From: Enterobacteriaceae bacterium B14
Lineage (GTDB): Bacteria; Pseudomonadota; Gammaproteobacteria; Enterobacterales; Enterobacteriaceae
DNA: 64,000 nucleotides
Direction of reading: 5' to 3'
NCBI GenBank assembly: GCA_000307305.1
Contig: DF158882.1
Coordinates: forward strand, 485,956-549,955
Under the pieces are notes generated by a model, which saw only the letters and a list, made by a program, of their open reading frames with translations, was not told the DNA's origin and did not search any database. Below, piece by piece: positions 41,273-50,977 of the stretch (the first letter of the stretch is position 1; each line of letters opens with the position of its first letter). The position numbers were made by a program, and so were the translations under genes.

Positions 41273-41598
41273 ACGGCATAATCCATTTTTTATAGAGTAA
41301 ATATGTAAAATTTGGCGGGAATATAGAAAAATAATCAAAGTGAATCGTTGACGAAGATCGCTTTATTGATGAGTACTCTATAGGAAAGGCAGTATTTGTG
41401 ATCTATCTCACTAAACAATTCATTAATTAATAGGGTGCCTGGGTAATTTTTATAGCTTCCTGCTAATAATAGTCAATCATCTTAAATAACATAATGTAAA
41501 ATAAGGTTTTTATTTATCTGGTAATTCATGTGTATATGCATTGAAAACGGTATATTTCACTAATATTGTTTGGTATCTAAAGGTTAGATGCTAATTAA
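41273..41598. other. Intergenic region upstream of sdaC
   Basis: About 325 AT-rich bases after nudL. Apart from the CRP-type site at 41397-41412 I saw no feature and no gene. Confidence 0.45.
41397..41412. promoter_or_regulatory. CRP-type binding site upstream of sdaC
   Basis: TGTGA-TCTATC-TCACT, one mismatch from the TGTGA-N6-TCACA consensus and with AT-rich flanks, about 125 bases before the sdaC start. CRP activates sdaCB in E. coli, so control of serine uptake by cAMP is plausible. Confidence 0.65.
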
Positions 41599-42198
41599 TC
41601 ATAAATAGGTAGTATAAGGCATGTCTAAGACGGAGGTTTGCTTGGCGAGCCGGTATATCACTGCTGCAGTTAGTCCCCAAATAAAGTGGCCTCGATACCA
41701 TGAAAGATAGATGCGATGACGGCTGCTCTTACGTTGAATATCGAGTGAATAATAACGTGAAAGCGTCAATGCTTCTTGTAGAGGCATTTCAAAAAGATCA
41801 TCTACTTCATCCTTATTAGGGGAAAAAACGACATCGGGGGGAATCAGCCCCAAGATCGGCGTCACATTAAACCCGCTGATACTATCAATAGATGCTAATT
41901 GCCCAATAACATTCACACAGCCATGTGGGAGGGCAATTTCCTCCTCTGCTTCACGCAACGCAGTGGCAACCAAAGAGGCATCGCCAAGCTCTGCTGCGCC
42001 ACCGGGAAAGGCAATTTGCCCTGCATGTTTTCTCATATGCATGGCGCGGCGAGTTAATAGTAGCGTCGGTTTCGGGCGGCAAACAATAGGGATCAATACG
42101 GCAGCTTGGCGGGTATTCTGAACGGGCCTACTTTGTGGCGGGCACTGAAGCTGAAATCGGCTAATAAACATCTCTAAATCAAGTCTATTCACGACCAT
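41599..42198 (-). CDS. nudL: Nudix hydrolase NudL (predicted CoA pyrophosphatase)
   Basis: 199 residues. The UPF0035 motif LLLTRRAMHMRKHAGQIAFP leads into the Nudix box GGAAELGDASLVATALREAEEEI (about 70-92), the arrangement of CoA-cleaving Nudix enzymes. The ATG abuts the pabB stop codon (TAAATG), so it is translationally coupled to pabB, as in E. coli pabB-nudL. Confidence 0.93.
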   Translation of the reverse strand: MVVNRLDLEMFISRFQLQCPPQSRPVQNTRQAAVLIPIVCRPKPTLLLTRRAMHMRKHAGQIAFPGGAAELGDASLVATALREAEEEIALPHGCVNVIGQLASIDSISGFNVTPILGLIPPDVVFSPNKDEVDDLFEMPLQEALTLSRYYSLDIQRKSSRHRIYLSWYRGHFIWGLTAAVIYRLAKQTSVLDMPYTTYL

Positions 42199-43614
42199 TT
42201 ACTCCACGATGAACTCGCCTAGCTGGGGCAAAATACGGGACACTTTGTCTAATGTTTCTTTATATTCTGCATCGACTTCACTGTCTGCGACGATCCCACC
42301 GCCAGCCCAGCAGTAAATTTTTCCCTTTTCTGCCAGTAGTGTCCTGATGGTGATGCTGGTATCCATATTTCCACAGCAGCTAATATAACCAATACTGCCG
42401 CAATAGATGTTTCTTCTCTGAGGCTCTAACTCTTCGATGATCTCCATAGCTCTGATTTTCGGTGCTCCAGTAATTGAACCTCCGGGGAAACAGGCTCTCA
42501 GCAGATCTGTTGCATTCTTCGTGGGGGGAAGTTTCGCTGTAACAGTACTGACCAGATGGTGGACCGCAGGGAAAGGCTCTACCGCAAACAATTCTGGGAC
42601 TTTAACGCTGCCGGGTTCTGCGATACGACCGATATCATTGCGGAGTAGATCGACGATCATCAGGTTTTCTGCTTTATCTTTCAATGAGCTGGCAAGCGCT
42701 TCTGCCTCCTGCTTATCACGTTTGGGGTCAGAATAGCGGGGTCGAGTGCCTTTTATCGGGCGGGTTTGTACTTGTCCATCCTGTAGCAAGATGAAACGTT
42801 CTGGTGAAACGCTGAGAATGGTACTTTCCGGTAAACGTATAAAAGCTGAAAAGGGTGCTGAGTTAGCGTGAGTTAAAGCGACAAATGCCAGCCATTCATC
42901 ACCTGAATAAGGGGCTTGAAAACGTTGGGTCAGATTAATTTGATAACAGTCACCGCTTTGTAAGTAGCGCTGTATTGTCTCAAATTTTTCACCATAAGAT
43001 GCACGGCTAATATTGGCACGCCAGTGAGCCTCAAGCTTAAAAGGGATGGATGGTTTGGCTGATAACAGATTCTCTTCCAGCCACTGTAGCCGCTTTTCAA
43101 TATCGTTTAGACATATCAACGTTAATGTTTGCTGCTGGTGGTCCGCAATCAACGCCCAATCATATAAGCCTACAGCCATATCGGGAGAAGAGATATCTTG
43201 CTCAGATATGCGAGGTAGTTGTTCAAATCGACGACCTAAATCGTAGCTAAACATTCCCAGTGCACCGCCCTGAAAGGGGAAGTGTTCACAGGTGGGTAGC
43301 TGGGGTAAATGGCTCTCGATCATATCTTGAAGCAGAGAGAGAGGCTCATCAAGGGAGCTCTTCGTGCCGTCGGGCGTGTTGAGATAGGTTATCTCCCCTT
43401 GTGTTGTTAACGTAGCAATAGGGTCAGCCACCAAAATATCGAAACGGCTATGAATATGTACGCATGATGCCGAATGCAGAAGCATTGCCCAAGGCTGATG
43501 AGACAGGGGAGCAAAGGTATCAAGCAACACATGAGCGTGATAATCGAGAGAGTGGGTTGCCAAAATAGTGCTATTAGGTTCTGGGGATGTTTTAGATTTC
43601 AAGGCGCTACTCAT
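42199..43614 (-). CDS. pabB: Aminodeoxychorismate synthase component I
   Basis: Combines with PabA to convert chorismate and glutamine-derived ammonia to 4-amino-4-deoxychorismate, on the way to folate. 471 residues (E. coli 453). The chorismate-binding C-terminal domain has DCYQINLTQRF, SPERFI, the Lys motif PIKGTRPR (the PIKGT used by PabB rather than the PIAGT of TrpE), DLLRNDIGR and PGGSITGAPKIRAMEIIEELEP (about 390-411). The N-terminus diverges, as is usual. Confidence 0.95.
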   Translation of the reverse strand: MSSALKSKTSPEPNSTILATHSLDYHAHVLLDTFAPLSHQPWAMLLHSASCVHIHSRFDILVADPIATLTTQGEITYLNTPDGTKSSLDEPLSLLQDMIESHLPQLPTCEHFPFQGGALGMFSYDLGRRFEQLPRISEQDISSPDMAVGLYDWALIADHQQQTLTLICLNDIEKRLQWLEENLLSAKPSIPFKLEAHWRANISRASYGEKFETIQRYLQSGDCYQINLTQRFQAPYSGDEWLAFVALTHANSAPFSAFIRLPESTILSVSPERFILLQDGQVQTRPIKGTRPRYSDPKRDKQEAEALASSLKDKAENLMIVDLLRNDIGRIAEPGSVKVPELFAVEPFPAVHHLVSTVTAKLPPTKNATDLLRACFPGGSITGAPKIRAMEIIEELEPQRRNIYCGSIGYISCCGNMDTSITIRTLLAEKGKIYCWAGGGIVADSEVDAEYKETLDKVSRILPQLGEFIVE

Positions 43615-43758
43615 AAATCAGTGATATCAAAAGAAACGTCGGTATATATACCAACGGGAAGTGTAGCTTTCCTGCGGGGATTTGTCTGTTGGGTAATGAA
43701 GATAATTGATCCATAATGCGTTCCGATACCCCACCTCTTTATTCATAGGAATTACGCC

Positions 43759-43986
43759 ATGTCTGCAGGTATGCCAGCATTATCTCACGAAGAACAGCAG
43801 CTTGCCGCTGACCGAATCCACGAGTTGATGGCGGAAGGGATGAGTAGTGGTCAAGCCATTATGCTCGTTGCCGAAGAGATTCGGGCAACACACAAAGGAG
43901 AGAGTATTAATGTTTCATTTGACGATGAAGATGATGATGAAACTCGTGTCCCCTTTGAGGATGTCTCAGAAGAGGAAGACGAGTAG
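43759..43986 (+). CDS. yoaH: UPF0181 family protein YoaH
   Basis: 75 residues (E. coli 59). The family core is [45 protein letters not shown]; the extra length is an acidic tail ([10 protein letters not shown], then EDVSEEEDE). The function is unknown. It diverges from pabB as in E. coli, with AGGAATT before the ATG. Confidence 0.9.
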   Translation: MSAGMPALSHEEQQLAADRIHELMAEGMSSGQAIMLVAEEIRATHKGESINVSFDDEDDDETRVPFEDVSEEEDE

Positions 43987-43990
43987 CTAT

Positions 43991-44025
43991 CAAATATGGT
44001 GTGGTAATTAGCCTCACCATATTTG
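43991..44025 (+). terminator. Terminator of yoaH
   Basis: 11-bp perfect stem CAAATATGGTG / CACCATATTTG with a 13-base loop directly after the stop codon. There is no strong T tract beyond the stem. Confidence 0.6.
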
Positions 44026-44579
44026 AACAATACTGAGGAAGACTAAACCGAGAAGTGATAGGATCTTTTTTTACATTCCATTTGCATGTCCATATTTATT
44101 AATCACTTTTCTCAGTTTGGACTAGGGTACAGATCCTCTGCAGCGATTTTCTTCCCGTTTCAGATAAGGTAATTTCTTTAAATTTAACCTCATGTTAGAT
44201 CATTGATGATGAATGTTGCTGTGATGATTTAATCTATTTTCATCTCTGCTATCAATATAAAAATAATTTAAGTCCTATGATGGGATATGGTTAGTACACT
44301 AATCTACAAAAGCACTGCGTTAATATTGAGATGTAAATTCCATCGTAGATATTTTATGAGGTATATATATCAATAAAGAGTTAAAGGCAGAGGTGTCGGT
44401 ATTGCTACTATCGATTCTAATAAGAATAATTTCTATTTAAAATCAATGCATTAATGCCATCTTATTACTTTATCTACACGAAAGTATCAGCATTAATCTT
44501 CATCACTTAATTAGGTTCTAAATAATGGAGGCTGCAGGAATATGCACATTCCTGCAACTGAGGTGTGCTGAATATATAA
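44026..44579. other. Gene-free AT-rich interval
   Basis: About 550 bases between the yoaH terminator and the ydfG stop. Every frame on both strands is broken by stops within short distances. I see no RNA gene or repeat. Confidence 0.5.
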
Positions 44580-45335
44580 TCAGCTGTCTTGTCGACGAAA
44601 TACGGAAAGCGGTGCAAAGCTCTGACTGACTGGCATCATCTCCATCGTATTAATATTAACATGAGCAGGCAGTGTCGAGACCCAGTACACAGCTTCAGCA
44701 ATATCATCGGCTGTTAATGCATCAGCATTCTGGTAGGTTTTGTTAACTCGATCCTCATTTCCTTTAAAGCGAACAGATGAAAACTCTGTTCCACCCACTA
44801 ACCCTGGCTCGATATCAGTTACTCGAATACGTGTACCATGAAGATCCGCTCGCAGGCCTAATGAGAACTGTTTTACGAAAGCTTTCGTTGCACCATAAAC
44901 GTTGCCACCGGCATAAGGCCAGTTAGCGGCAGTAGAACCGATATTGACGATATGGCCTTTGTCACGCTCGACCATATGTGGAAGAAGAGCACGTGTCATG
45001 TTGATTACCCCCTTGGTGTTGGTATCAATCATGGTTTCCCAATCATCCTCATTGGCTTGATGAGCTGGCTCTAACCCAAGCGCTAATCCTGCATTATTAA
45101 CCAAGATATCAACCTGTTTCAGTGCATTAGGTAGTGCATCAACCGCATCTTTAATGGCTGCACGATTGCGGACATCAAGTTGGAGTGGGAAGAAGAGGTC
45201 GCCAAGCTGCGCCTTTAATGACATTAATTTGTCTAAACGGCGGCCGGTGGCGATAACGTGGTGTCCGTGGGTAATGAATTTACGGGCAATCGCCTCACCA
45301 AAACCAGATGTTGCTCCTGTCACAAAAATAATCAT
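44580..45335 (-). CDS. ydfG: NADP-dependent 3-hydroxy acid dehydrogenase YdfG
   Basis: Short-chain dehydrogenase acting on 3-hydroxy acids such as serine and on malonic semialdehyde. 251 residues (E. coli 248). The cofactor loop is TGATSGFGEA (about 6-15), with GRR after the second strand favouring NADP, then NNAGLALG, and the catalytic SxxxWPYAGGNVYGATKAF with Tyr and Lys (about 147-151). PAHVNINTMEMMPVSQSFAP at the C-terminus is typical. It stands alone. Confidence 0.94.
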   Translation of the reverse strand: MIIFVTGATSGFGEAIARKFITHGHHVIATGRRLDKLMSLKAQLGDLFFPLQLDVRNRAAIKDAVDALPNALKQVDILVNNAGLALGLEPAHQANEDDWETMIDTNTKGVINMTRALLPHMVERDKGHIVNIGSTAANWPYAGGNVYGATKAFVKQFSLGLRADLHGTRIRVTDIEPGLVGGTEFSSVRFKGNEDRVNKTYQNADALTADDIAEAVYWVSTLPAHVNINTMEMMPVSQSFAPLSVFRRQDS

Positions 45336-45453
45336 GTGTTTTGCCTCTATTCATAGAAATATGGTTTAACGCTAGCTTAGCGCAATTTAGGGCAGGCTTC
45401 TGTGACTAATTTAAGAAAGAGAGGGATGGAAAAAGAAAAGAGAGAGAAAGTAT

Positions 45454-45483
45454 CTGATAAAGGGCTTACGGGCCCTTTATCAG
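45454..45483 (-). terminator. Terminator of the POT transporter gene
   Basis: 12-bp perfect stem CTGATAAAGGGC / GCCCTTTATCAG with a six-base loop, about 40 bases beyond the minus-strand stop, followed on that strand by ATACTTTCTCTC. Confidence 0.65.
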
Positions 45484-45521
45484 AAAGATAAGACAGCGCT
45501 TAAAGCGCTATCATTTTTGGT

Positions 45522-47072
45522 TTATGCTGCACTCTCTTCTGTTTTTACAGAGTTAAGCATTTTACGAACAGGGATAATTAGTAACGCAAGCACCGCAGCA
45601 CAAATGAGTAGGCCGATAGTGCAACGGGCAAACAGAGTAGGTAATAACTCTAGTTGATCGGCTTTAACATGCCCGCCAATCAAGCCCGCAGCCAAGTTGC
45701 CTAAAGAACTTGCACAGAACCACAGCCCCATAACTTGGCCACGCATTCTGTCTGGTGCTAATAGTGTCATTGTTGCTAACCCAATAGGGCTAAGGCAGAG
45801 TTCACCCAGTGTTAGCATCAAGATACTGGTGATTAACCAGAAGGGTGAAACCCCTTGACCAGTGGCAAGAACGGCCTCTGAGGCCAAAATCATCAGCCCG
45901 AATCCTGCGGCAGCAAATAGAATGCCGAAGACAAACTTGGATACGCTACTCAGTTCAATATTTTTACGTGCTAAAGCAGGCCACATCCAACTGAAGATAG
46001 GCGCGAGAATAATGATGAAAAGCGCATTAAATGATTGGAACCAAACGGTAGGTATTTCAAAACCCATCAAATTTCTATCGGTGTAATCATTGGCAAATAG
46101 GTTAAATGATGTGGGTTTTTGCTCAAAGGCAGACCAGAAGAACGCCGCAGAGACCAGCAAAATAAAGCAGACCAGTAAGCGGATGCGCTCAGCTTTTTGC
46201 ATTTTTGCGAAGAAAAACAGGTAAACAAAGTACAGTGTGACAGAGATGGCGATCACGTAAGCGAGTGTACTGGCGATAAGAACGGGGTTAATAGGGATAA
46301 TACCTTGGTAAATCAAGGTAATGAATACCAATGCAAGCGCTGCAATTCCACAAATCCAAGCACCAACCCCTTTACGCTCGACAACAGGTTTGTTCCAGCT
46401 AGAGGTTAAGCCTACTTCACGATCGTATTTCGTCATTAACGGAACGGCATAGAAGCGAAATATGAGCAGTGAAACCAACATGCCCACACCACCAATCCCG
46501 AATCCCCAATGCCAACCATGGGTACGAACGAGCAGGCCAGTGATCAGCGGGGCAATAAATGAACCGAGATTGATCCCCATATAGAAGAGAGAAAATCCTC
46601 CGTCACGGCGTTGGTCGCCATCCTTATAAAGGGTACCTACCATCACGGAAATACAGGTTTTAAACAGCCCGGTACCGAGAACGATCAGTATCAAGCCAAT
46701 GAAGAATAGGCCAGAGCCCCAAATCGCGGAGAGTGCGATAGCAAGGTGCCCTAAAGCGATCAGTATGGAGCCATACCAAACGGCGCGTTGTTGCCCTAGC
46801 CAGTTATCAGCCAACCATCCACCGGGCAACGCAGCTAAATACATACAACCTGCAAAAATGCCGACAATAGCAGAAGCACTTTCGCGAGGGATCTCCATAC
46901 CGCCTTCATAGACGGTAGCCGCCATAAAGAGAATCAGAAGTGGACGAATACCGTAAAAAGAAAAACGTTCCCACATCTCACTGAAAAAGAGAGAACCTAG
47001 CGGGTATGGGTGACCCAGAAATGTTCGTGACTGATGTGGTTGAGTGTTTGTTTGCATATTTATGTTGTCCAT
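45522..47072 (-). CDS. Proton-dependent oligopeptide transporter (POT family)
   Basis: 516 residues, 12-14 membrane segments. The proton-coupling motif ExxERFxYYG appears as EMWERFSFYG (about 31-40), followed by GGWLADNWLGQQRAVWYG and the PTR2 signature region FSLFYMGINLGSFIAPLITG (about 160-179). It imports di- or tripeptides. It is not an obvious orthologue of E. coli DtpA-D; the insertion of extra membrane segments in the middle (about 240-310) is usual for bacterial POTs. An alternative start is at 47057. Confidence 0.9.
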   Translation of the reverse strand: MDNINMQTNTQPHQSRTFLGHPYPLGSLFFSEMWERFSFYGIRPLLILFMAATVYEGGMEIPRESASAIVGIFAGCMYLAALPGGWLADNWLGQQRAVWYGSILIALGHLAIALSAIWGSGLFFIGLILIVLGTGLFKTCISVMVGTLYKDGDQRRDGGFSLFYMGINLGSFIAPLITGLLVRTHGWHWGFGIGGVGMLVSLLIFRFYAVPLMTKYDREVGLTSSWNKPVVERKGVGAWICGIAALALVFITLIYQGIIPINPVLIASTLAYVIAISVTLYFVYLFFFAKMQKAERIRLLVCFILLVSAAFFWSAFEQKPTSFNLFANDYTDRNLMGFEIPTVWFQSFNALFIIILAPIFSWMWPALARKNIELSSVSKFVFGILFAAAGFGLMILASEAVLATGQGVSPFWLITSILMLTLGELCLSPIGLATMTLLAPDRMRGQVMGLWFCASSLGNLAAGLIGGHVKADQLELLPTLFARCTIGLLICAAVLALLIIPVRKMLNSVKTEESAA

Positions 47073-47523
47073 CCATACGTCTCTAATAAGAAGAGATAAA
47101 TGAGAGATAACGACTGTTTATTGTGATTTTGGGTATAAGTTAAACTGTCGCGACTGTAACAATGGGGGCCAAACAGTAAGGAATTTTTATCATAAAATCA
47201 CGCATTCTTTTGCTTAACTTCAATCTGAGTTCACAAAAAAACGATATACCTAAAACAATTAAAGCGACAAAAAACAGGTAAAAGTGAGTATTTCTTAGGT
47301 AAATAGTTATGCACTCAATCTAGAGGAAAAGCCTGATATAGCGGGCATATCTTTTGATGTGAGATGCATTATTATCTTAGCTCACGGCTTATCGTTGTGA
47401 TTTATCTTGTCTGAAAAATTTTGCATCATTAGGCGCTAGATGAAGCTATTTTAAATTATGACCTGTTAAACCATTATTTTGGTCGTAAATGTCGATAAAG
47501 AGCATTAAGTAGATGGAAAATTC
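47073..47523. other. Divergent region between POT transporter and cdh
   Basis: About 450 AT-rich bases with promoters for both flanking genes. TTGTGATTTATCTTGTC near 47396 is half of a CRP-like site but too weak to call. No gene seen. Confidence 0.4.
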
Positions 47524-48276
47524 ATGAAAGACGGATTGAAACTATTATTTATCCTTCTATGTTGTTGGGGGAATCAGGCTAAGGCCGATAGTGAATCATT
47601 ATGGTATGTTGTTAATAATCTATGTGTTGCAAAGTACGAGCTATTAAAAACAGCATTTCCTTGCGATTCAGTCGACATCAGTCAAGGGAAAGATAAGGGC
47701 TATGCGATAGTTCCCAATCTAAAGCAGAAATATCACTATCTTCTGGTACCAACACGCAAGATATCGGGCATTGAAAGTGCACTGCTGCTCAAATCTTCAA
47801 CACCGAATTATTTTGAATTGGCTTGGCGGGCAAGAAACAAAAAAAATCGAGTGGATGGAAAAATCATTCCCCGCAACGCATTTATATTAGGCATTAACTC
47901 GCCTAATGGGCGCAGCCAAGAACAAATGCATATCCATTTAAGCTGCATTAAACCTGAAGTAAAAAAGCAGTTAATGAAAGAACTGCCTCATATTAGAAAG
48001 CGCTTTTCGTCGTTAAAAATCAGAATACTTGGGTACTCATACTCAACAAAATTTATAGAACAATCAGGTCTAAACGGTATACGTCCATTTGAAATATTGT
48101 TTAAGGAAATGAAGCTGAAGCCAGAAGAGATGAGGGAGTATGGTTTAGCGATTGTGCCTGTAGAGAATAGGAAGGGGAAACCTGGTTTTATTCTGCTTGC
48201 GACAAAAAGTGGTAGCTCACCCAAAAACAGAGGCAGTATTGAACATCTAATGGATTTCAACTGCTCACAGGTTTAG
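47524..48276 (+). CDS. cdh: CDP-diacylglycerol pyrophosphatase
   Basis: Hydrolyses CDP-diacylglycerol to CMP and phosphatidate at the inner membrane. 250 residues (E. coli 251). The N-terminus is a hydrophobic signal/anchor (LKLLFILLCCWGNQAKA). The HIT-like catalytic segment is QEQMHIHLSCIKPEV (about 136-150), with the family motifs YHYLLVPTRKISGIES and STPNYFELAWRAR. LLATKS and a final Cys-containing NCSQV match the Cdh C-terminus. A terminator follows. Confidence 0.93.
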   Translation: MKDGLKLLFILLCCWGNQAKADSESLWYVVNNLCVAKYELLKTAFPCDSVDISQGKDKGYAIVPNLKQKYHYLLVPTRKISGIESALLLKSSTPNYFELAWRARNKKNRVDGKIIPRNAFILGINSPNGRSQEQMHIHLSCIKPEVKKQLMKELPHIRKRFSSLKIRILGYSYSTKFIEQSGLNGIRPFEILFKEMKLKPEEMREYGLAIVPVENRKGKPGFILLATKSGSSPKNRGSIEHLMDFNCSQV

Positions 48277-48320
48277 AGCTAATGACGTTCATACTGAGTT
48301 TTTCTTGTTTGAAACTTAAT

Positions 48321-48347
48321 AATAAGGCCGTCTATGACGGCCTTATT
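48321..48347 (+). terminator. Terminator between cdh and yecF
   Basis: 12-bp perfect stem AATAAGGCCGTC / GACGGCCTTATT with loop TAT, between convergent genes; the arms extend into AT-rich sequence on both sides. Confidence 0.85.
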
Positions 48348-48371
48348 ATTATCTGCGCTACCATTTACGGA

Positions 48372-48596
48372 CTATTCGCGATAAGCGCTTTTCATTTGTT
48401 GTAGAGCCTGAACATAGACCTCTGTTTCTGCACTATTTTCATGCTCTGTTATCATTTTTTCTAGATTGATGAGCACCTTACCTGAATCGGCTTGCGCTAT
48501 GGCTTTCAGAAGAAGAGCCATTGTTGCCTTAAGGCAGGTAATTTCTGCCGCCATCTCTTCTACCGATGGGGATGTTTTAAAATCGGTGCAGTTCAT
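48372..48596 (-). CDS. yecF: DUF2594 family protein YecF
   Basis: 74 residues, identical in length to E. coli YecF. The pattern EEMAAEITCLKATMALLLKA then IAQADSGKVLINLEK, and the ending ALQQMKSAYRE, match the family. It is soluble, helical and of unknown function; yecF is controlled near sdiA in E. coli. It stands alone here. Confidence 0.88.
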   Translation of the reverse strand: MNCTDFKTSPSVEEMAAEITCLKATMALLLKAIAQADSGKVLINLEKMITEHENSAETEVYVQALQQMKSAYRE

Positions 48597-48853
48597 TTTG
48601 AGTCCTTTAAATCACACTGATCCACTACGGTGTGGAAAGCTGGCGATTATAGCATAGCTACGCCCAAAATCATGCGTGTTGCAGGGCAAGGCGCCCCTAG
48701 CACTGTGAACATGGAGAGATACGGAGATAGATGCGAAACAGCTTAGCATTTACCAAGAGGGTGTTTTTTCCAAGCGGCTTATTTAGCGAGTAGCTAAATA
48801 GCGTTGTTTCGTAGCCGTTTATTATTAAATTCTCATAGAAGAGGTAGATAGTC

Positions 48854-49768
48854 ATGGAACAAACCTAGCGTTGGTATGGCCCTAAAGATCCCGTTTCACT
48901 CGGTGATATTCGTCAGGCTGGAGCTACAGGTGTTGTGACCGCTCTTCACCCTATCCCTAATGGTGAGATTTGGACCGTTGAAGAAATTCAAAAGCGTAAA
49001 GATATCATTGAAGCAAAAGGATTAACGTGGTCTGTCGTTGAAAGCATCCCTATTCATGAAGAGATCAAGACTCAAACTGGTAACTATCAACAATACATTG
49101 CCCACTATCAGCAATCGATTCGTAATTTAGCGGCCTGCGGTATAGACACGGTTTGCTACAACTTCATGCCGGTATTAGATTGGACGCGCACCGACTTGGA
49201 GTACGAACTGCCAGATGGTTCTAAGGCTCTGCGTTTTGACCAAATTGTACCCATAGCGGAAAAAGTAGGCTTAAATCTAGCGGTTCACCCTGATGATCCG
49301 CCGCGTCCAATCCTTGGTCTACCTTGTATCGTTTCTATTATTGAAGATATGCAGTGATTAAAGGAAACCGTAGACAGTATTCATAACGGCTTCACGATGT
49401 GCACAGGGTCTTATGGTGTGCGCGCCGATAATGATTTGGTGAAAATGATCGAATCCTTTGGTGATCGTATCCATTTTACTCATTTACGCGCCACCTGCCG
49501 TGAAGTAAACCCAAAAACCTTCCATGAAGGCGCTCACTTACAAGGTGATGTGGATATGTATTCGGTCGTGAAAGCGATTTTGACGGAAGAGAATCGCCGT
49601 CAGAAAGCGGGTAACTTCCGCGCTATTCTGATGCGCCCCGATCACGGGCATCAAATGTTGGATGACTTGAAAAAGAAGACTAACCCAGGCTATTCAGCTA
49701 TTGGTCGTCTGAAAGGGTTAGCTGAGGTTCGTGGCGTTGAGCTAGCACTTCAACGCGCATTTTTTTAG
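48854..49768 (+). pseudogene. uxuA: Mannonate dehydratase UxuA, broken
   Basis: UxuA dehydrates D-mannonate in glucuronate breakdown. The gene starts MEQT, then TAG (48866-48868) replaces the Trp codon of the family's MEQTWRWYGP. The frame continues clearly ([18 protein letters not shown] ... [20 protein letters not shown]) to FDQI, where about 85-90 residues of the usual protein are missing in frame before [22 protein letters not shown] second stop, TGA at 49355-49357, replaces the Trp after IEDMQ. The rest ([14 protein letters not shown] ... [12 protein letters not shown]) is intact. Three lesions, all in one frame. No uxuB or uxaC is adjacent. Confidence 0.95.
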
Positions 49769-49840
49769 TGATAATCAGTAGTACTAATAGATAGTCATCA
49801 GACATTGCGATAAGTAATTATGATGGCAATACCTAATTCA

Positions 49841-49877
49841 AAGCTCAAAACAGGAAGCTGATTTTGGGCTTTTTTTA
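49841..49877 (+). terminator. Terminator of the former uxuA
   Basis: Stem AAGCTCAAAA / TTTTGGGCTT (one G-T pair) with an 11-base loop and a run of seven or more T. Confidence 0.8.
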
Positions 49878-49888
49878 TTGTTAGCGGA

Positions 49889-50977
49889 TTATTTTCGCTT
49901 TAATTCACCTAAAGCCTCTTTGGGTGAATTTACTAATGTAGACAGAAGTGCATCAACTTGCTTAATACGCTGCTCTACAGTGCCTGTGAGTAGGGAGTAG
50001 GGGATTTTTCGCTGTTGCAATATTTGTTGGTAGGCTAAGTGCTGCTGCTGTCGAAAGTGCTCTCCGATACGTGTTCCATCTTGATCGAAAGGAAAGTCGG
50101 GCGCACATAGCAGAATGAGGCCATATGGGCGTGTGGATAGCTCAAGCAGTTCTGGATCTGCTTGGTTAAACATCCAATGGCTATAGAGATAGGTTGTTAA
50201 AGGCGATGTATCGCAGAAGAGATAGCGAGTTGCTGAGCTACAGGCATTTTCCTCTCTCTTAACTTGCTCTTTCCCGATGAGCAGAAGGTCGTCATATGTT
50301 AGGTTCCCGCCTTGTAACTCCCAGAGCTCTCGGCCATATTCAGCCACATATTGTGTTGAGTAGTGTTTGGCTAAGGCCGCAGTCAATGCGCTTTTCCCGC
50401 TAGATTCTCCACCGAGAAGGCAAATGCGAGTGACAAAATCGGCGTAGATATCAGAAGAGATCAGGTGCCGATAGGTGTGTATATCACTGCGAATTAGCGT
50501 ACCTGAGATGGGAGGGGAGTCTTGAAAGCGGTCTAAGCGTTCATGAATAACAGGAACATGTGCTCCCCGTTTTTCTGAGAAGATCTCTTGTAAAGAGAGT
50601 GCAAAACCATCGCCGTAATCCTCTGCGGTGAAAACGGCATCCACGACACAATCAAAGTAGTTTAAACAAAGCTGAGCAATAAAGTCATGGTGGTCGCGAT
50701 CGGGTTGATGGTTTTCCGGCAAGAGTGGGATCTCGTATCCTTTGGATTTCCAATTCGCCACCCATTCAGGTGTCATCACGAGCGTTTCAATTTCTGGAAA
50801 ACGACGGTGTAGCCAACGTTCTCTCTGTTCAGCTTCGTACCCTTCAATCTCAGGATGTGACCAACTGAGTAGCAATAAGCGATCACAATGTTGCTGGGCA
50901 TAGCGAATCAATGTTTCATGCCCCAAATGCAAGGGGGCAAATTTTCCAACGACTAATCCTGTTTTGTAGTGATTCAC
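49889..50977 (-). CDS. nadR: NadR-like NMN adenylyltransferase / ribosylnicotinamide kinase without DNA-binding domain
   Basis: 362 residues from a GTG start overlapping the pnuC stop by 4 bases (GTGA). It begins directly with the nucleotidyltransferase domain (about 1-175: VVGKFAPLHLGHETLI, with ISGTLIRSDI as the ISxTxxR motif). A P-loop kinase domain follows (about 180-345: Walker A GGESSGKSALTAAL). The N-terminal helix-turn-helix of E. coli NadR (410 residues), which represses NAD genes, is absent. It should phosphorylate imported nicotinamide riboside and adenylate NMN; regulation of transcription is unlikely. Confidence 0.88.
   Translation of the reverse strand: MNHYKTGLVVGKFAPLHLGHETLIRYAQQHCDRLLLLSWSHPEIEGYEAEQRERWLHRRFPEIETLVMTPEWVANWKSKGYEIPLLPENHQPDRDHHDFIAQLCLNYFDCVVDAVFTAEDYGDGFALSLQEIFSEKRGAHVPVIHERLDRFQDSPPISGTLIRSDIHTYRHLISSDIYADFVTRICLLGGESSGKSALTAALAKHYSTQYVAEYGRELWELQGGNLTYDDLLLIGKEQVKREENACSSATRYLFCDTSPLTTYLYSHWMFNQADPELLELSTRPYGLILLCAPDFPFDQDGTRIGEHFRQQQHLAYQQILQQRKIPYSLLTGTVEQRIKQVDALLSTLVNSPKEALGELKRK

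Noticed and set aside
44026-44579. Hidden gene in the long yoaH-ydfG gap
   Set aside because: All six frames are broken at short intervals and no ribosome site pairs with a useful frame.
48866-49357. Stop-codon readthrough or selenocysteine in uxuA
   Set aside because: Both TAG and TGA replace Trp codons and a large segment is also deleted; pseudogene is simpler.
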